Shown piece by piece: positions 49,664 through 58,738 of a stretch of 64,000 bases of DNA. Position numbers and translations under genes: made by a program. This stretch comes from Flavobacteriales bacterium (GTDB taxonomy: Bacteria > Bacteroidota > Bacteroidia > Flavobacteriales_E > Vicingaceae). The notes under the pieces were generated by a model, which ran no database searches, was not told the origin of the DNA, and was given only the letters and a program-made list of their open reading frames with translations. Where the stretch lies: NCBI GenBank assembly GCA_015075325.1, contig JABTUP010000017.1, positions 1 through 64,000 of the forward strand, written 5' to 3'. How positions within the stretch are numbered: the stretch's first letter is position 1; each line of letters opens with the position of its first letter.

Positions 49664-52282
49664 ATGAGAAAAATTTTACTTTTTTTGATGTGTATTTCTT
49701 TTATATTAACCTCAAAATTATATTCGCAAGCTTATATTGAAATTAATTCAAGTTCATGCTCCAATAATATACTTGCTACATATAATGCAACTTACGCTGG
49801 TAATATTGATGGCTCATCTACAGACTGGAATTGTCCAAATATGCTTGATACAACAAATTCATTTCAGGGTTGTTTGGTGTTAATTAATGATGGGACTAGT
49901 GGTATTTCATCTGGAATAGGCAATCCACCTTTAGAAATTCCTAAATATTCTTTAGGTTGCGATACGTCAAATTATCTTACTCAAGATTTGAGTGGTAAAA
50001 TTGCTGTAATTTACAGAGGAACTTGTGAATTTGGGTTGAAAGCATATAACGCACAAATAAGAGGTGCTATTGGGGTAATTATTATCAATCATACTGGAGA
50101 TGCTGTTGAGCTTGCTGGTGCTACATATGGTACTCGTGTAAATATTCCTGTTATTATGATTAGTCGTAGTAATGGTGATAGTCTGGTTTCATGTATAGAT
50201 ACTAGCTGTAATAATATTATTGGAACTATTGGAGCATATAAAATAATGGGCAATGCTTTTAATGATTTTAATAATGATTGTGTTAAGCAATCTTCTGAAG
50301 ATGGAATTTCAAATATTTCTGCAACTGTAAATCCAGGCAATTATAGAGTTACAACAAATAATTTAGGAAATTGGTATATAAAGTCTTTACCTATTGGAAA
50401 TTATTCTATTACCTATGATTCAGCAATTTACTGGAGCACTCAATGTTCATATGTTGACACATTTTCAGTATCAGATACTAATGTAGTTTCTTTTACAAGT
50501 AGTAAAGGTTTTAAACCAAATTTTGGGTATGCAAGTGGTTATATTTATTATGATTTAAATGATAATTGTATTTTAAATAGTGGTGAATATGCATTATTAA
50601 ACAGAAGGGGAATAATTAACCCAGGTGGAATTATTGTTGAATCAAATAATTTAAATGGGTTTTGGCATTATGATTCTTTATTATTTGGTAATTATACATT
50701 TACAGTTGATACTAATGGATATTTTTACAATACATGTAATACTCCAATGAATTTTATTGTAAATGGTACAGCTCAAGATTCGGCACTAAAAAATTCAGGT
50801 GTGCAGAGTTCTAAAACATGTTTTGAACCCCACATTTCTGTAAATATGCCTTCAAGACGACCATGTGTATCAAATCAAGAAATATCAGTTAAAGCTTGTA
50901 ATATTCCTTTAACTTCAGTTCATATTCCCAATGCATCTGCAATTATAAAATTAGATACGTTAATTACATTAACATCCGCATCATTGCCTTATGTAAATTT
51001 AGGTAATAATACCTATAGCTTTGATTTAGATACATTAATTCCTGGACAATGTGCTTATTTCTCATTATATACAACTATTAGTTGTTCAGCGATACTTGGG
51101 CAAACACTGTGTATACAAGCAAACTTGCTTCCAGCAGACAGTTGTGTATTTGATTCAATACCAACATCTAATATTGTCGGAGTTGAGCCTTGTACTTTGC
51201 CTTGGGACAACTCTAGCTTAAGTGTTAATGGATGGTGCCAAAGTGATAGTATTTACTTTTCAGTAACAAATAACGGAGCTCCAATTGTAGCTGATATGCA
51301 GTGCTTTTCTCCTGTTTCTGTATATGTAGATGGGATTTTACAATATACTGATTCTGTTCTTCTTCAAGGAGGGCAAACTACATTATTTTCATATCCCGCG
51401 AATGGTCAAACATGGATTTTACAAACAGAACAACATCCTTTACATCCAGGAAATAGCCACCCTAATGCTTTTGTTGAATTGTGTGGAGACATTAATAACT
51501 GGACACCTGGAATGGTTAATACTTTACCTCTTGATGATGCCGACCCGATTGTGGATATTTTTTGTGGGGTGGTTACAGCAAGTTATGACCCCAACGATAA
51601 AACGGGTTATCCGCTAGGCGTTGGTAACGATCATTTTGTTGCTCCAAATGGCAAAATAGATTATGTTATCCGTTTTCAAAACACAGGAACAGATACTGCT
51701 TTTACGGTTGTGGTTAGAGATATTTTAGATGTTGATTTAGATATTTTTTCAGTTCAGTCAGGAGTTTCGAGTCACAACTATACTTTTAAAATGTTCGGAC
51801 CACGAGTATTAGAATGGACGTTTAATAATATTTTATTGCCCGATAGTACAACCGACGAACCTGCAAGTAATGGTTTTGTAACTTTTACCGTAAATCAAAA
51901 TCCTAATTTGCCCGATGGAACAGTAATTAATAACCGTGTAGGTATTTATTTTGATTTTAATGCACCTATTATAACAAATACTACAACACATACTATAAAT
52001 CGAGGTATTAATTATTTATTAACTATTAACCCATCAAAAACATTAAGTAACAAAAGTTTATTCATCTACCCAAATCCAACAAAAAATATATTAAACATAA
52101 TTGTACCTGATGCACAAAATCTAAAAATCGATATCTATGGCATAGATGGTAAATTGATTGAACATAAAACTATTACAAAAAATACTGCCATTGATGTAAG
52201 CAAATACCAAAGCGGATTGTATTTTATTAATGCAACCACTAACAAAGGAGAGGTATTTAGAAATAAATTTGTGAAGGAATAA
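49664..52282 (+). CDS. large secreted protein with PA domain and T9SS type A sorting domain
   Basis: An 872-residue exported protein: signal peptide MRKILLFLMCISFILTSKLYSQ, a protease-associated (PA) domain at about 85-185 (VIYRGTCEFGLKAYNAQIRGAIGVIIIN), two SdrD/Cna-B-like modules (NAFNDFNNDCVKQSSEDGI, YIYYDLNDNCIL), a DUF7619-like CASYDPNDKTGYP...VIRFQNTGTDTAF block, and a C-terminal T9SS type A domain (FIYPNPTKNIL ... SGLYFINATT). No peptidase motif is seen, so the PA domain may serve binding. It is probably exported by T9SS and anchored at the cell surface. Confidence 0.85.
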   Translation: MRKILLFLMCISFILTSKLYSQAYIEINSSSCSNNILATYNATYAGNIDGSSTDWNCPNMLDTTNSFQGCLVLINDGTSGISSGIGNPPLEIPKYSLGCDTSNYLTQDLSGKIAVIYRGTCEFGLKAYNAQIRGAIGVIIINHTGDAVELAGATYGTRVNIPVIMISRSNGDSLVSCIDTSCNNIIGTIGAYKIMGNAFNDFNNDCVKQSSEDGISNISATVNPGNYRVTTNNLGNWYIKSLPIGNYSITYDSAIYWSTQCSYVDTFSVSDTNVVSFTSSKGFKPNFGYASGYIYYDLNDNCILNSGEYALLNRRGIINPGGIIVESNNLNGFWHYDSLLFGNYTFTVDTNGYFYNTCNTPMNFIVNGTAQDSALKNSGVQSSKTCFEPHISVNMPSRRPCVSNQEISVKACNIPLTSVHIPNASAIIKLDTLITLTSASLPYVNLGNNTYSFDLDTLIPGQCAYFSLYTTISCSAILGQTLCIQANLLPADSCVFDSIPTSNIVGVEPCTLPWDNSSLSVNGWCQSDSIYFSVTNNGAPIVADMQCFSPVSVYVDGILQYTDSVLLQGGQTTLFSYPANGQTWILQTEQHPLHPGNSHPNAFVELCGDINNWTPGMVNTLPLDDADPIVDIFCGVVTASYDPNDKTGYPLGVGNDHFVAPNGKIDYVIRFQNTGTDTAFTVVVRDILDVDLDIFSVQSGVSSHNYTFKMFGPRVLEWTFNNILLPDSTTDEPASNGFVTFTVNQNPNLPDGTVINNRVGIYFDFNAPIITNTTTHTINRGINYLLTINPSKTLSNKSLFIYPNPTKNILNIIVPDAQNLKIDIYGIDGKLIEHKTITKNTAIDVSKYQSGLYFINATTNKGEVFRNKFVKE

Positions 52283-52335
52283 ACAAACTTAGTGGTAAGA
52301 ATTTCATAAATTTTTTGTGTTATTTTACTGGAAAA

Positions 52336-52369
52336 AAATGCAAAGTCTTTGCATTTAATCATGATTAAA
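52336..52369. repeat. two adjacent palindromes after the T9SS gene
   Basis: AAATGCAAA-GTC-TTTGCATTT (52336-52356) overlaps TTTAATC-AT-GATTAAA (52354-52369). The first could terminate transcription on either strand; the second is a near-perfect palindrome that may be an operator for ettA. Confidence 0.5.
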
Positions 52370-52453
52370 GAAAAAATACAGCGATTTTTTCAAAATAAGT
52401 TTTAGGTAATTTTTATTTTACATCGATAAAAGTAAAAATGACCTTTACTTTTT

Positions 52454-52461
52454 TAACTTTG
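52454..52461 (+). promoter_or_regulatory. -7 box for ettA
   Basis: TAACTTTG matches TAnnTTTG, 44 bp before the ettA ATG. The leader after it consists of ACTTT-rich nonamer-like units. Confidence 0.5.
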
Positions 52462-52505
52462 CACCCATAAAATTCAACTTTATAAACTTTCAACTTTTTA
52501 CTGCT

Positions 52506-54188
52506 ATGAGCGACGATAAAAAAGTAATTTTCTCGATGAACAAGGTTAGCAAAACGATACCTTCAGGAAAAACAATTATCAAAGACATTTATTTATCCTT
52601 TTTCTATGGTGCCAAAATTGGTATCATTGGTTTAAACGGTTCGGGTAAATCTACCTTAATGAAAATTATTGCAGGTGTTGATAAATCATATCAAGGAGAT
52701 GTTACGTTTTCGCCGGGTTACAAAGTAGGTTATTTAGAACAAGAACCTAAATTAGACGAAACCAAAACCGTTAAAGAAATTGTACAAGAAGGAGCTCAAG
52801 AAACCATCGATGTTTTAGCTGAATACGAAGCCATTAATTTAAAATTTGGAGAGCCAGAGGTTTACGAAAATCCAGATAAAATGGATGAGTTAATGAAACG
52901 CCAATCGGAGTTGCAAGATAAAATTGACGCTTTAAATGCTTGGGAAATTGATACCAAACTTTCTCGAGCTATGGATGCATTAAATTGTCCGCCAGAAGAT
53001 GCGTTGATTAAAAACCTTTCTGGTGGTGAGTTGCGTAGAGTTGCTCTTTGTCGCTTATTATTACAACAACCCGATATTTTATTATTAGATGAGCCTACCA
53101 ACCACTTGGATACCGAATCGGTTTATTGGTTGGAACAACATTTACAACAATACCCAGGAACAGTTATAGCCATTACCCACGACCGTTATTTCTTAGATAA
53201 TGTAGCAGGTTGGATTTTAGAGTTGGATAGAGGAGAAGGTATTCCATGGAAAGGAAACTACTCTGAATGGTTAGACCAAAAATCGAAACGCTTAGCTCAA
53301 GAAGAAAAAACCGAAAGCAAACGACGAAAAATTCTTGAACGTGAGTTGGAATGGTCGAGAATGAATGCAAAAGGTCGTCAAGCAAAATCAAAAGCTCGTT
53401 TAAGTAATTACGAAAAATTGTTGAGCGAAGATTCAAAAGAAAAAGAAGCAAAATTGGAGTTGTTTATTCCTGATGGGCCTCGTTTGGGTAACGAAGTTAT
53501 TGAAGCTACAGGAATAGCTAAAGCATTTGGCGACAAGTTGCTTTATGAAAACCTTACTTTTAAGTTACCACCAGCTTCTATTCTAGGAATTATTGGACCA
53601 AACGGTGCGGGTAAAACCACCTTGTTTAGAATGATAATGGGTGAGGAAAAGCCAGATGCTGGAACTTTTAAAGTTGGCGAAACTGTAAAAATAGGTTATG
53701 TTGACCAAGCTCATTCAGAGTTAGATCCTAATAAATCTATTTTTGAAGTGTTTTCGGGCGGTACAGAAATGATGGATTTTGGAGGAAGAACCATTAATGC
53801 ACGAGCGTATTTATCTAAATTCAATTTTGCTGGTGGCGACCAAAGTAAAAAAGTGGGTGTTTTATCGGGTGGTGAACGAAACCGTTTACATTTGGCAATG
53901 ACCATGAAACAAGAAGCCAACGTGTTGTTGCTCGATGAGCCAACCAACGATTTAGATGTAAATGCTATTCGAGCGTTGGAAGAAGGTATTGAAAATTTTG
54001 CAGGTTCGGCAGTAATTATTTCACATGATAGATGGTTTTTAGATAGAATTTGTACTCACATTTTAGCTTTCGAAGGAAACTCAGAAGTTTATTTTTTTGA
54101 AGGCTCTTATTCAGAATACGAAGAAAATAGAAGAAAGCGTTTGGGCTCAGAACCACAGCGATTTAAGTATAAGAAGTTGGTAAAGTAA
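52506..54188 (+). CDS. ettA: energy-dependent translational throttle protein EttA (ABC-F)
   Basis: A 560-residue ABC-F protein of EttA length. Two ABC domains without membrane parts: GLNGSGKSTLMK and LSGGELRRVALCRLLL with LLLDEPTNHLDTES; then GPNGAGKTTLFRM and LSGGERNRLHLAMTMK with LLLDEPTNDLDVNAI. Between them is the linker with RELEWSRMNAKGRQAKSKARLSNYEKL and the arm region. It binds the ribosomal E site and gates the first peptide bond according to ATP/ADP level. The family call EttA rather than Uup or YheS rests on length and GNYSEWLDQK segment. Confidence 0.92.
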   Translation: MSDDKKVIFSMNKVSKTIPSGKTIIKDIYLSFFYGAKIGIIGLNGSGKSTLMKIIAGVDKSYQGDVTFSPGYKVGYLEQEPKLDETKTVKEIVQEGAQETIDVLAEYEAINLKFGEPEVYENPDKMDELMKRQSELQDKIDALNAWEIDTKLSRAMDALNCPPEDALIKNLSGGELRRVALCRLLLQQPDILLLDEPTNHLDTESVYWLEQHLQQYPGTVIAITHDRYFLDNVAGWILELDRGEGIPWKGNYSEWLDQKSKRLAQEEKTESKRRKILERELEWSRMNAKGRQAKSKARLSNYEKLLSEDSKEKEAKLELFIPDGPRLGNEVIEATGIAKAFGDKLLYENLTFKLPPASILGIIGPNGAGKTTLFRMIMGEEKPDAGTFKVGETVKIGYVDQAHSELDPNKSIFEVFSGGTEMMDFGGRTINARAYLSKFNFAGGDQSKKVGVLSGGERNRLHLAMTMKQEANVLLLDEPTNDLDVNAIRALEEGIENFAGSAVIISHDRWFLDRICTHILAFEGNSEVYFFEGSYSEYEENRRKRLGSEPQRFKYKKLVK

Positions 54189-54302
54189 ACACCTTTTTTT
54201 TTCGTTATTTTAAAAAATGCTGATGTATTGGTGCAACCTTTTGTACTATAAGTAGTCTATTGTTATTATAATTTTATTATCGTATTAAGTAATTAAGAGT
54301 AG

Positions 54303-56690
54303 ATGAAAAAAATAGTTATTACAATTGTATTATCCATTTTGACCATAATTTCAAATGGTCAAATAACAGTAACAAACACTGCACCATTCAATAATCCAAC
54401 TTATTTAGTAAATAATATTTTATTAGGTAATGGAGTGTCTGCAAGTAACATAACTTTTGCAGGACAAAGTGCTCAATTAGGTTTTTTTTATAACGGAATA
54501 CTTGGAACTCCAAATTTAGGAATCGATTCTGGTATTGTAATTTCAACTGGAAATGTTATTGATATACCAAAAGGAGGAAGTCAACCAAGTACTGGTCAGT
54601 ATAGTGGTCCAGGCGATCCTGATTTGTTAGCAATAGCTCGATCAGTTACATCAAATCCCGATGCAGGTAATATTACATCAACTAACGATCGTGCATTTTT
54701 AGAATTCGATTTTACTCCAGTTGGTGATACTGTCGAATTTCGATTTGTATTTGCATCAGAAGAATATACTTCATGGATAAATAGTGTATACAACGATATT
54801 TTTGCTTTTTTTGTTAGCGGACCAGGTATATCAGGACCTTATGCATCTCCTGCTGCTTTTCCAAACGGAGCTATTAATGTTGCCACTGTACCTGGAACAT
54901 CTACTCCAATAACGATAAGTTCAATTCATCCGGGTTTAAACAGTTCTTATTATGTTAGCAATCCATCGGGGACTAATAACGATTTTAATGGCTTTACAAC
55001 TCCTATGACCATAAAATTTTATGTGCAATGTGGAGGAACCTATCATTTTAAAATTGCAATAGCCGATTGCGAAGATGATTATTTAGATACTGGAGTATTT
55101 ATTGAGGCAGGTAGTTTCTCATCAGAAACTGTTCAGGTAAATGTGGTAACTGCAACTGGTGACTCTACCATTATTGAGGGTTGTGGAGATGCTATTTTTA
55201 CTTTCACTCGTCCAGGCTCTGTTGGAGACTACACCGTGTATTATGATATTGGCGGTAATGCAATAAATGGTTCGGATTATACACTTATTGCTGACAGTTT
55301 AACTATTCCTAATGGTTCTAACTCTGCTAATTTAACCATTACTCCATTATTAGACGGTATTACAGAGGGACAAGATACCTTAACAATTACAGCTTATACT
55401 ATCGACCCATGTGGAGATACCATTGTATCAGTAGGTGTTTTGTATATTTTAGATATTCCTAGTTTAGCCATTTCTGCTCCAGATATTTATACCTGTGTTA
55501 CTCCAACAGTTGGTTTAGTTTCTACTGTAACAGGTTCTGGGGTTGCACCATACACTTACCAATGGACGAACAATGCAGGAACAATTCTTGGAACAACACC
55601 CAATTTAGTAGTTCCTGGTAATCAAACAGACACTTTTTATGTGAGTGTTACTGAAAGTTGTAATATAGTTACTGTTTTTGATACGGTTTATGTTATAGTT
55701 GATAATGCTTTGGCAAATATCAACACTTCTGGTGATACCACCTTGTACTGTGCTGGAGAACAAATTAACCTAACAGCCTTTCCTGTAGATAGTGTTTCAA
55801 TTTATAACTATGGTTGGTCTACTGGAGCAAACGGAACGGTTTTAACTGTTGCACCAACTGCAACTGTTACCTATTATGTTACGGCAACAAATATGTGCAA
55901 TGGTAGCACAGATGTTGATACCATTAATGTGGTGGTAGATTATACTCCATTGTCAATTACATCTACAACACAAGATACTGAGTTTGAATGTTTAGGTTTT
56001 AACTACAATCTTGATTTATATGCAGAAGTCGAAAATGGTACGCTTCCATATTCTTTTGAATGGACTGGAGCAGCAACAAGTACCGATAGTTTATTTCAAA
56101 CTACTGTAAATGCACCAACTACTTTTTATGTTAAAATTACCGACCATTGCGGTGAGTTTATTGAAGATACCGTTAATGTTACTTTTGCTCCGTATATTCC
56201 ATTAACGTTAATACCTTCAACACCAGACTCAATCTGTTCTGGTTCGGAAGTTGAACTTTCAGTACGACCAAATGATGGGGTAGCTCCTTACAGCTTTTTA
56301 TGGAGCACAGGCGATGTAAACCCAAGTATTAATTATTCTACTTCTGGTGTATCAACAATTACAGTAAGTGTTGAAGTTACCGATAAGTGTTTATTAACAT
56401 CAACCACTTCAATTGATATTCCAATTAAATTGTGCGAGGTAATTCCAATAAATATATTTACCCCGAATGGCGACAATATGAATGAAACATTGTTTTTTAC
56501 TAACCTAGAAAACTATGAAAATAGCGAACTTTCGGTATTTAACAGATGGGGAAAAATGGTATACTCTAGCAGTAATTATAAAAACGATTGGGATGGAGAC
56601 GAATTAGGCGATGGAACTTATTTTTACATTTTAAATGTAAACAACCCTGCTAAAACAATTTTTAAAGGAACATTAACTTTATTAAGATAA
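54303..56690 (+). CDS. secreted choice-of-anchor L protein with T9SS type B domain
   Basis: A 795-residue exported protein. After the signal peptide (MKKIVITIVLSILTIISNGQ) comes a choice-of-anchor L domain (FRFVFASEEYTSW, YNDIFAFFVSGPGI). Several Ig/PKD-like beta modules follow (each with the TYYVTATN or TFYVKITD pattern). The end is a gliding-motility-type C-terminal domain (NIFTPNGDNMNETLFF, LSVFNRWGKMVYSS, GDGTYFYIL), the T9SS type B sorting signal, usually needing PorP/SprF-type partners. The following gene starts 4 bp later. Confidence 0.88.
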   Translation: MKKIVITIVLSILTIISNGQITVTNTAPFNNPTYLVNNILLGNGVSASNITFAGQSAQLGFFYNGILGTPNLGIDSGIVISTGNVIDIPKGGSQPSTGQYSGPGDPDLLAIARSVTSNPDAGNITSTNDRAFLEFDFTPVGDTVEFRFVFASEEYTSWINSVYNDIFAFFVSGPGISGPYASPAAFPNGAINVATVPGTSTPITISSIHPGLNSSYYVSNPSGTNNDFNGFTTPMTIKFYVQCGGTYHFKIAIADCEDDYLDTGVFIEAGSFSSETVQVNVVTATGDSTIIEGCGDAIFTFTRPGSVGDYTVYYDIGGNAINGSDYTLIADSLTIPNGSNSANLTITPLLDGITEGQDTLTITAYTIDPCGDTIVSVGVLYILDIPSLAISAPDIYTCVTPTVGLVSTVTGSGVAPYTYQWTNNAGTILGTTPNLVVPGNQTDTFYVSVTESCNIVTVFDTVYVIVDNALANINTSGDTTLYCAGEQINLTAFPVDSVSIYNYGWSTGANGTVLTVAPTATVTYYVTATNMCNGSTDVDTINVVVDYTPLSITSTTQDTEFECLGFNYNLDLYAEVENGTLPYSFEWTGAATSTDSLFQTTVNAPTTFYVKITDHCGEFIEDTVNVTFAPYIPLTLIPSTPDSICSGSEVELSVRPNDGVAPYSFLWSTGDVNPSINYSTSGVSTITVSVEVTDKCLLTSTTSIDIPIKLCEVIPINIFTPNGDNMNETLFFTNLENYENSELSVFNRWGKMVYSSSNYKNDWDGDELGDGTYFYILNVNNPAKTIFKGTLTLLR

Positions 56691-56694
56691 AAAG

Positions 56695-57213
56695 ATGAAA
56701 AGTATTATTACAATTACAAGTTTATTATTGATGGTTGTTTCATTAAATGCACAGCAAATGGCACAACCAGTAAAAATTAATGGTAAAGATATTTACGCAT
56801 TGTCGTTGGTTAACGAAGAGTTTATTTCTGTTGAAAGTGTAAAAATAACCGAGCAGGAAATTAATTCTACCAAAAGCATAGAAGAACGTATACAACTGTT
56901 TATAAATAAAGCAACTTCAAAAAGTTTTGATGCAATAATGACAAGAATTGGAACTTCAGCCACTTTAATTAAATACAAAAATCCAACTGGAAATACACTT
57001 GCTAAATTGACAGACACCTTTGAAAAAGATATCTACTTTTTAGCTGTTCCTTTAAAAAAATTCAAACAAATACAAGCTGTTGAATTAGATAAAACTGATT
57101 ATGCTTTATCATTTAATCAACTAGTAGAGAAATATATAAGCCAAGCTACACCAAAAATTTTCGATGCTTTATTGATTGAAAACAAGCAGATAAAATACAT
57201 TGTTTACGAATAA
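56695..57213 (+). CDS. small exported protein with internal duplication
   Basis: A 172-residue protein with signal peptide MKSIITITSLLLMVVSLNAQ. Two halves of about 65 residues are alike: KDIYALSLVNEEF...INKATSKSFDAIMTRIG...IKYK and KDIYFLAVPLKKF...ISQATPKIFDALLIENKQIKYIVYE. No family is recognised. It starts 4 bp after the type B T9SS gene and ends at a strong terminator, so it likely works with that secreted protein at the cell surface. Confidence 0.65.
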   Translation: MKSIITITSLLLMVVSLNAQQMAQPVKINGKDIYALSLVNEEFISVESVKITEQEINSTKSIEERIQLFINKATSKSFDAIMTRIGTSATLIKYKNPTGNTLAKLTDTFEKDIYFLAVPLKKFKQIQAVELDKTDYALSFNQLVEKYISQATPKIFDALLIENKQIKYIVYE

Positions 57214-57234
57214 GTAAGAAATTCTTTTTTAGAA

Positions 57235-57276
57235 AAAACGCTCCAAAAGTTTAACCTTTTTGGAGCGTTTTTTTTA
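57235..57276 (+). terminator. intrinsic terminator
   Basis: CGCTCCAAAA (57239-57248) pairs with TTTTGGAGCG (57258-57267), followed by a run of nine T. It closes the two-gene unit 54303-57213. Confidence 0.88.
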
Positions 57277-57313
57277 TTAAGTTGTACTAACTTAGCAGCT
57301 TTAAAAACAACAC

Positions 57314-58711
57314 ATGAGTCAAAAACCAAGCATACCGAAAGGAACACGAGATTTTTCGCCTATAGAAATGGTTCGAAGAAACTATATTTTTGATGTAATT
57401 AAAAAATCGTTTAAAAAATACGGCTTTCAACAAATAGAAACCCCAGCAATGGAAAACCTTAGTACTTTGGTTGGTACAGGTGGCGACGAAAGCGATAAGT
57501 TGATTTTTAAGATTTTAAACAGTGGCGATTATTTAGCTAAAGTGGATAAAGAAACGCTTTCTTCACAGAACTCATCACTCATCACTCATCACATTTCCGA
57601 AAAAGCTTTACACTACGATTTAACTGTACCTTTTGCTCGATATGTGGTTCAAAACCAAAACGATATTACTTTTCCATTCCGTAGGTTTCAAATACAACCC
57701 GTTTGGCGTGCTGATAAGCCACAAAAAGGACGTTACCGCGAATTTTATCAATGCGATGCTGATATTATTGGCTCCGATTCGTTACTTAACGAAGTGGATT
57801 TAATTAAAATGATTGACGATGTTTTTACCGAATTGTTTAAAGGAAAATTGAATTATACGGTTTCAATTAACAATCGAAAAATTCTAAGTGGGATTGTAAA
57901 ATATTTTGGAGTAGAGGATAAATTCGAACAAATTGTTGTTGTTATTGATAAGTTAGATAAAATAGGTGAGCAAGGTGTAATTAATGAACTTGAAGCAATA
58001 GGGCTAGGTGATATTGCATTAAAAATGCTGACTTTGATATATTCAAAAGAGTTTTTAGAAACCGAAGAAATAAAAAAACCACAAAGTCAATTAGACCAAA
58101 CTATAGGAATGCTTAATTGGCTTTCTAGAAATGTTAATAATACAGAAGAAGGTGCTAATGAGTTACTATTAGTTTTTGAAAGTTTAAAGAAATTAGGCTT
58201 AAAAACAGCAAAAGTTATTTTCGACCCAACCCTTGCTCGTGGTTTGGGTTATTACACAGGAACCATTATAGAAGTAAAAGTGGAGAACTTTCCAAGCATA
58301 ACTGGTGGTGGGCGTTACGATGATTTAACAGGTAAATTTGGATTAAAAAATGTTTCGGGTGTAGGTATTTCATTTGGTGCCGACCGTATTTATGATGTGT
58401 TGCTCGACAACAATTTGTACCCCGAATTTAAAGGTGATTCCACTCAAGTGTTGTTTACCAACCAAGGAGAAGCTGACGAAAATCGATTTTTACCTATGTT
58501 ATTTCAATTGAGAGAAGCTGGAATTAATGCCGAGCTATATACCGAAAAAGCAAAATGGCAAAAACAAATGGTTTTCGCCGAAAAAAAAGGTGTAAAATTT
58601 ATTGTATCGGCAAACGAACATGGAGAAATGTTTGTTAAAGAAATGAAAGGAACAGACAAAAAACCGTTTTCATCAATAGATGAGTTATTAACTATTATTC
58701 AACATTCATAA
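57314..58711 (+). CDS. hisS: histidyl-tRNA synthetase
   Basis: A 465-residue class II synthetase: KGTRDFSPIEMVRR, motif 1 near residues 45-70, motif 2 FRRFQIQPVWRADKPQKGRYREFYQCDADI, LARGLGYYTGTIIEVK (His motif), and motif 3 VSGVGISFGADRIYD, then an anticodon-binding domain. It charges tRNA-His. Between motif 1 and the conserved EKALHYDLTVPFARYV is a short segment coded by heptamers (ACTCATC units), and the stop codon lies in another array shared with hutH. Confidence 0.96.
   Translation: MSQKPSIPKGTRDFSPIEMVRRNYIFDVIKKSFKKYGFQQIETPAMENLSTLVGTGGDESDKLIFKILNSGDYLAKVDKETLSSQNSSLITHHISEKALHYDLTVPFARYVVQNQNDITFPFRRFQIQPVWRADKPQKGRYREFYQCDADIIGSDSLLNEVDLIKMIDDVFTELFKGKLNYTVSINNRKILSGIVKYFGVEDKFEQIVVVIDKLDKIGEQGVINELEAIGLGDIALKMLTLIYSKEFLETEEIKKPQSQLDQTIGMLNWLSRNVNNTEEGANELLLVFESLKKLGLKTAKVIFDPTLARGLGYYTGTIIEVKVENFPSITGGGRYDDLTGKFGLKNVSGVGISFGADRIYDVLLDNNLYPEFKGDSTQVLFTNQGEADENRFLPMLFQLREAGINAELYTEKAKWQKQMVFAEKKGVKFIVSANEHGEMFVKEMKGTDKKPFSSIDELLTIIQHS
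57563..57597. repeat. heptamer array inside hisS
   Basis: TCACAGA followed by ACTCATC three times and ACATTTC, in 7-nt register. It encodes the variable stretch SQNSSLITHHIS. Unlike the intergenic ACTGnnn arrays the unit here is ACTCATC, close to the ATTCAAC/ATTCATA units at the hisS end. Confidence 0.6.
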
Positions 58712-58738
58712 TTTATCATTCAACATTTACAATGAACG
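58697..58738. repeat. heptamer array spanning hisS stop and hutH start
   Basis: ATTCAAC, ATTCATA, ATTTATC, ATTCAAC, ATTTACA, ATGAACG from 58697. The hisS TAA (58709-58711) and the hutH ATG (58732-58734) both lie inside it, so the whole 20-bp junction is repeat. Confidence 0.65.
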
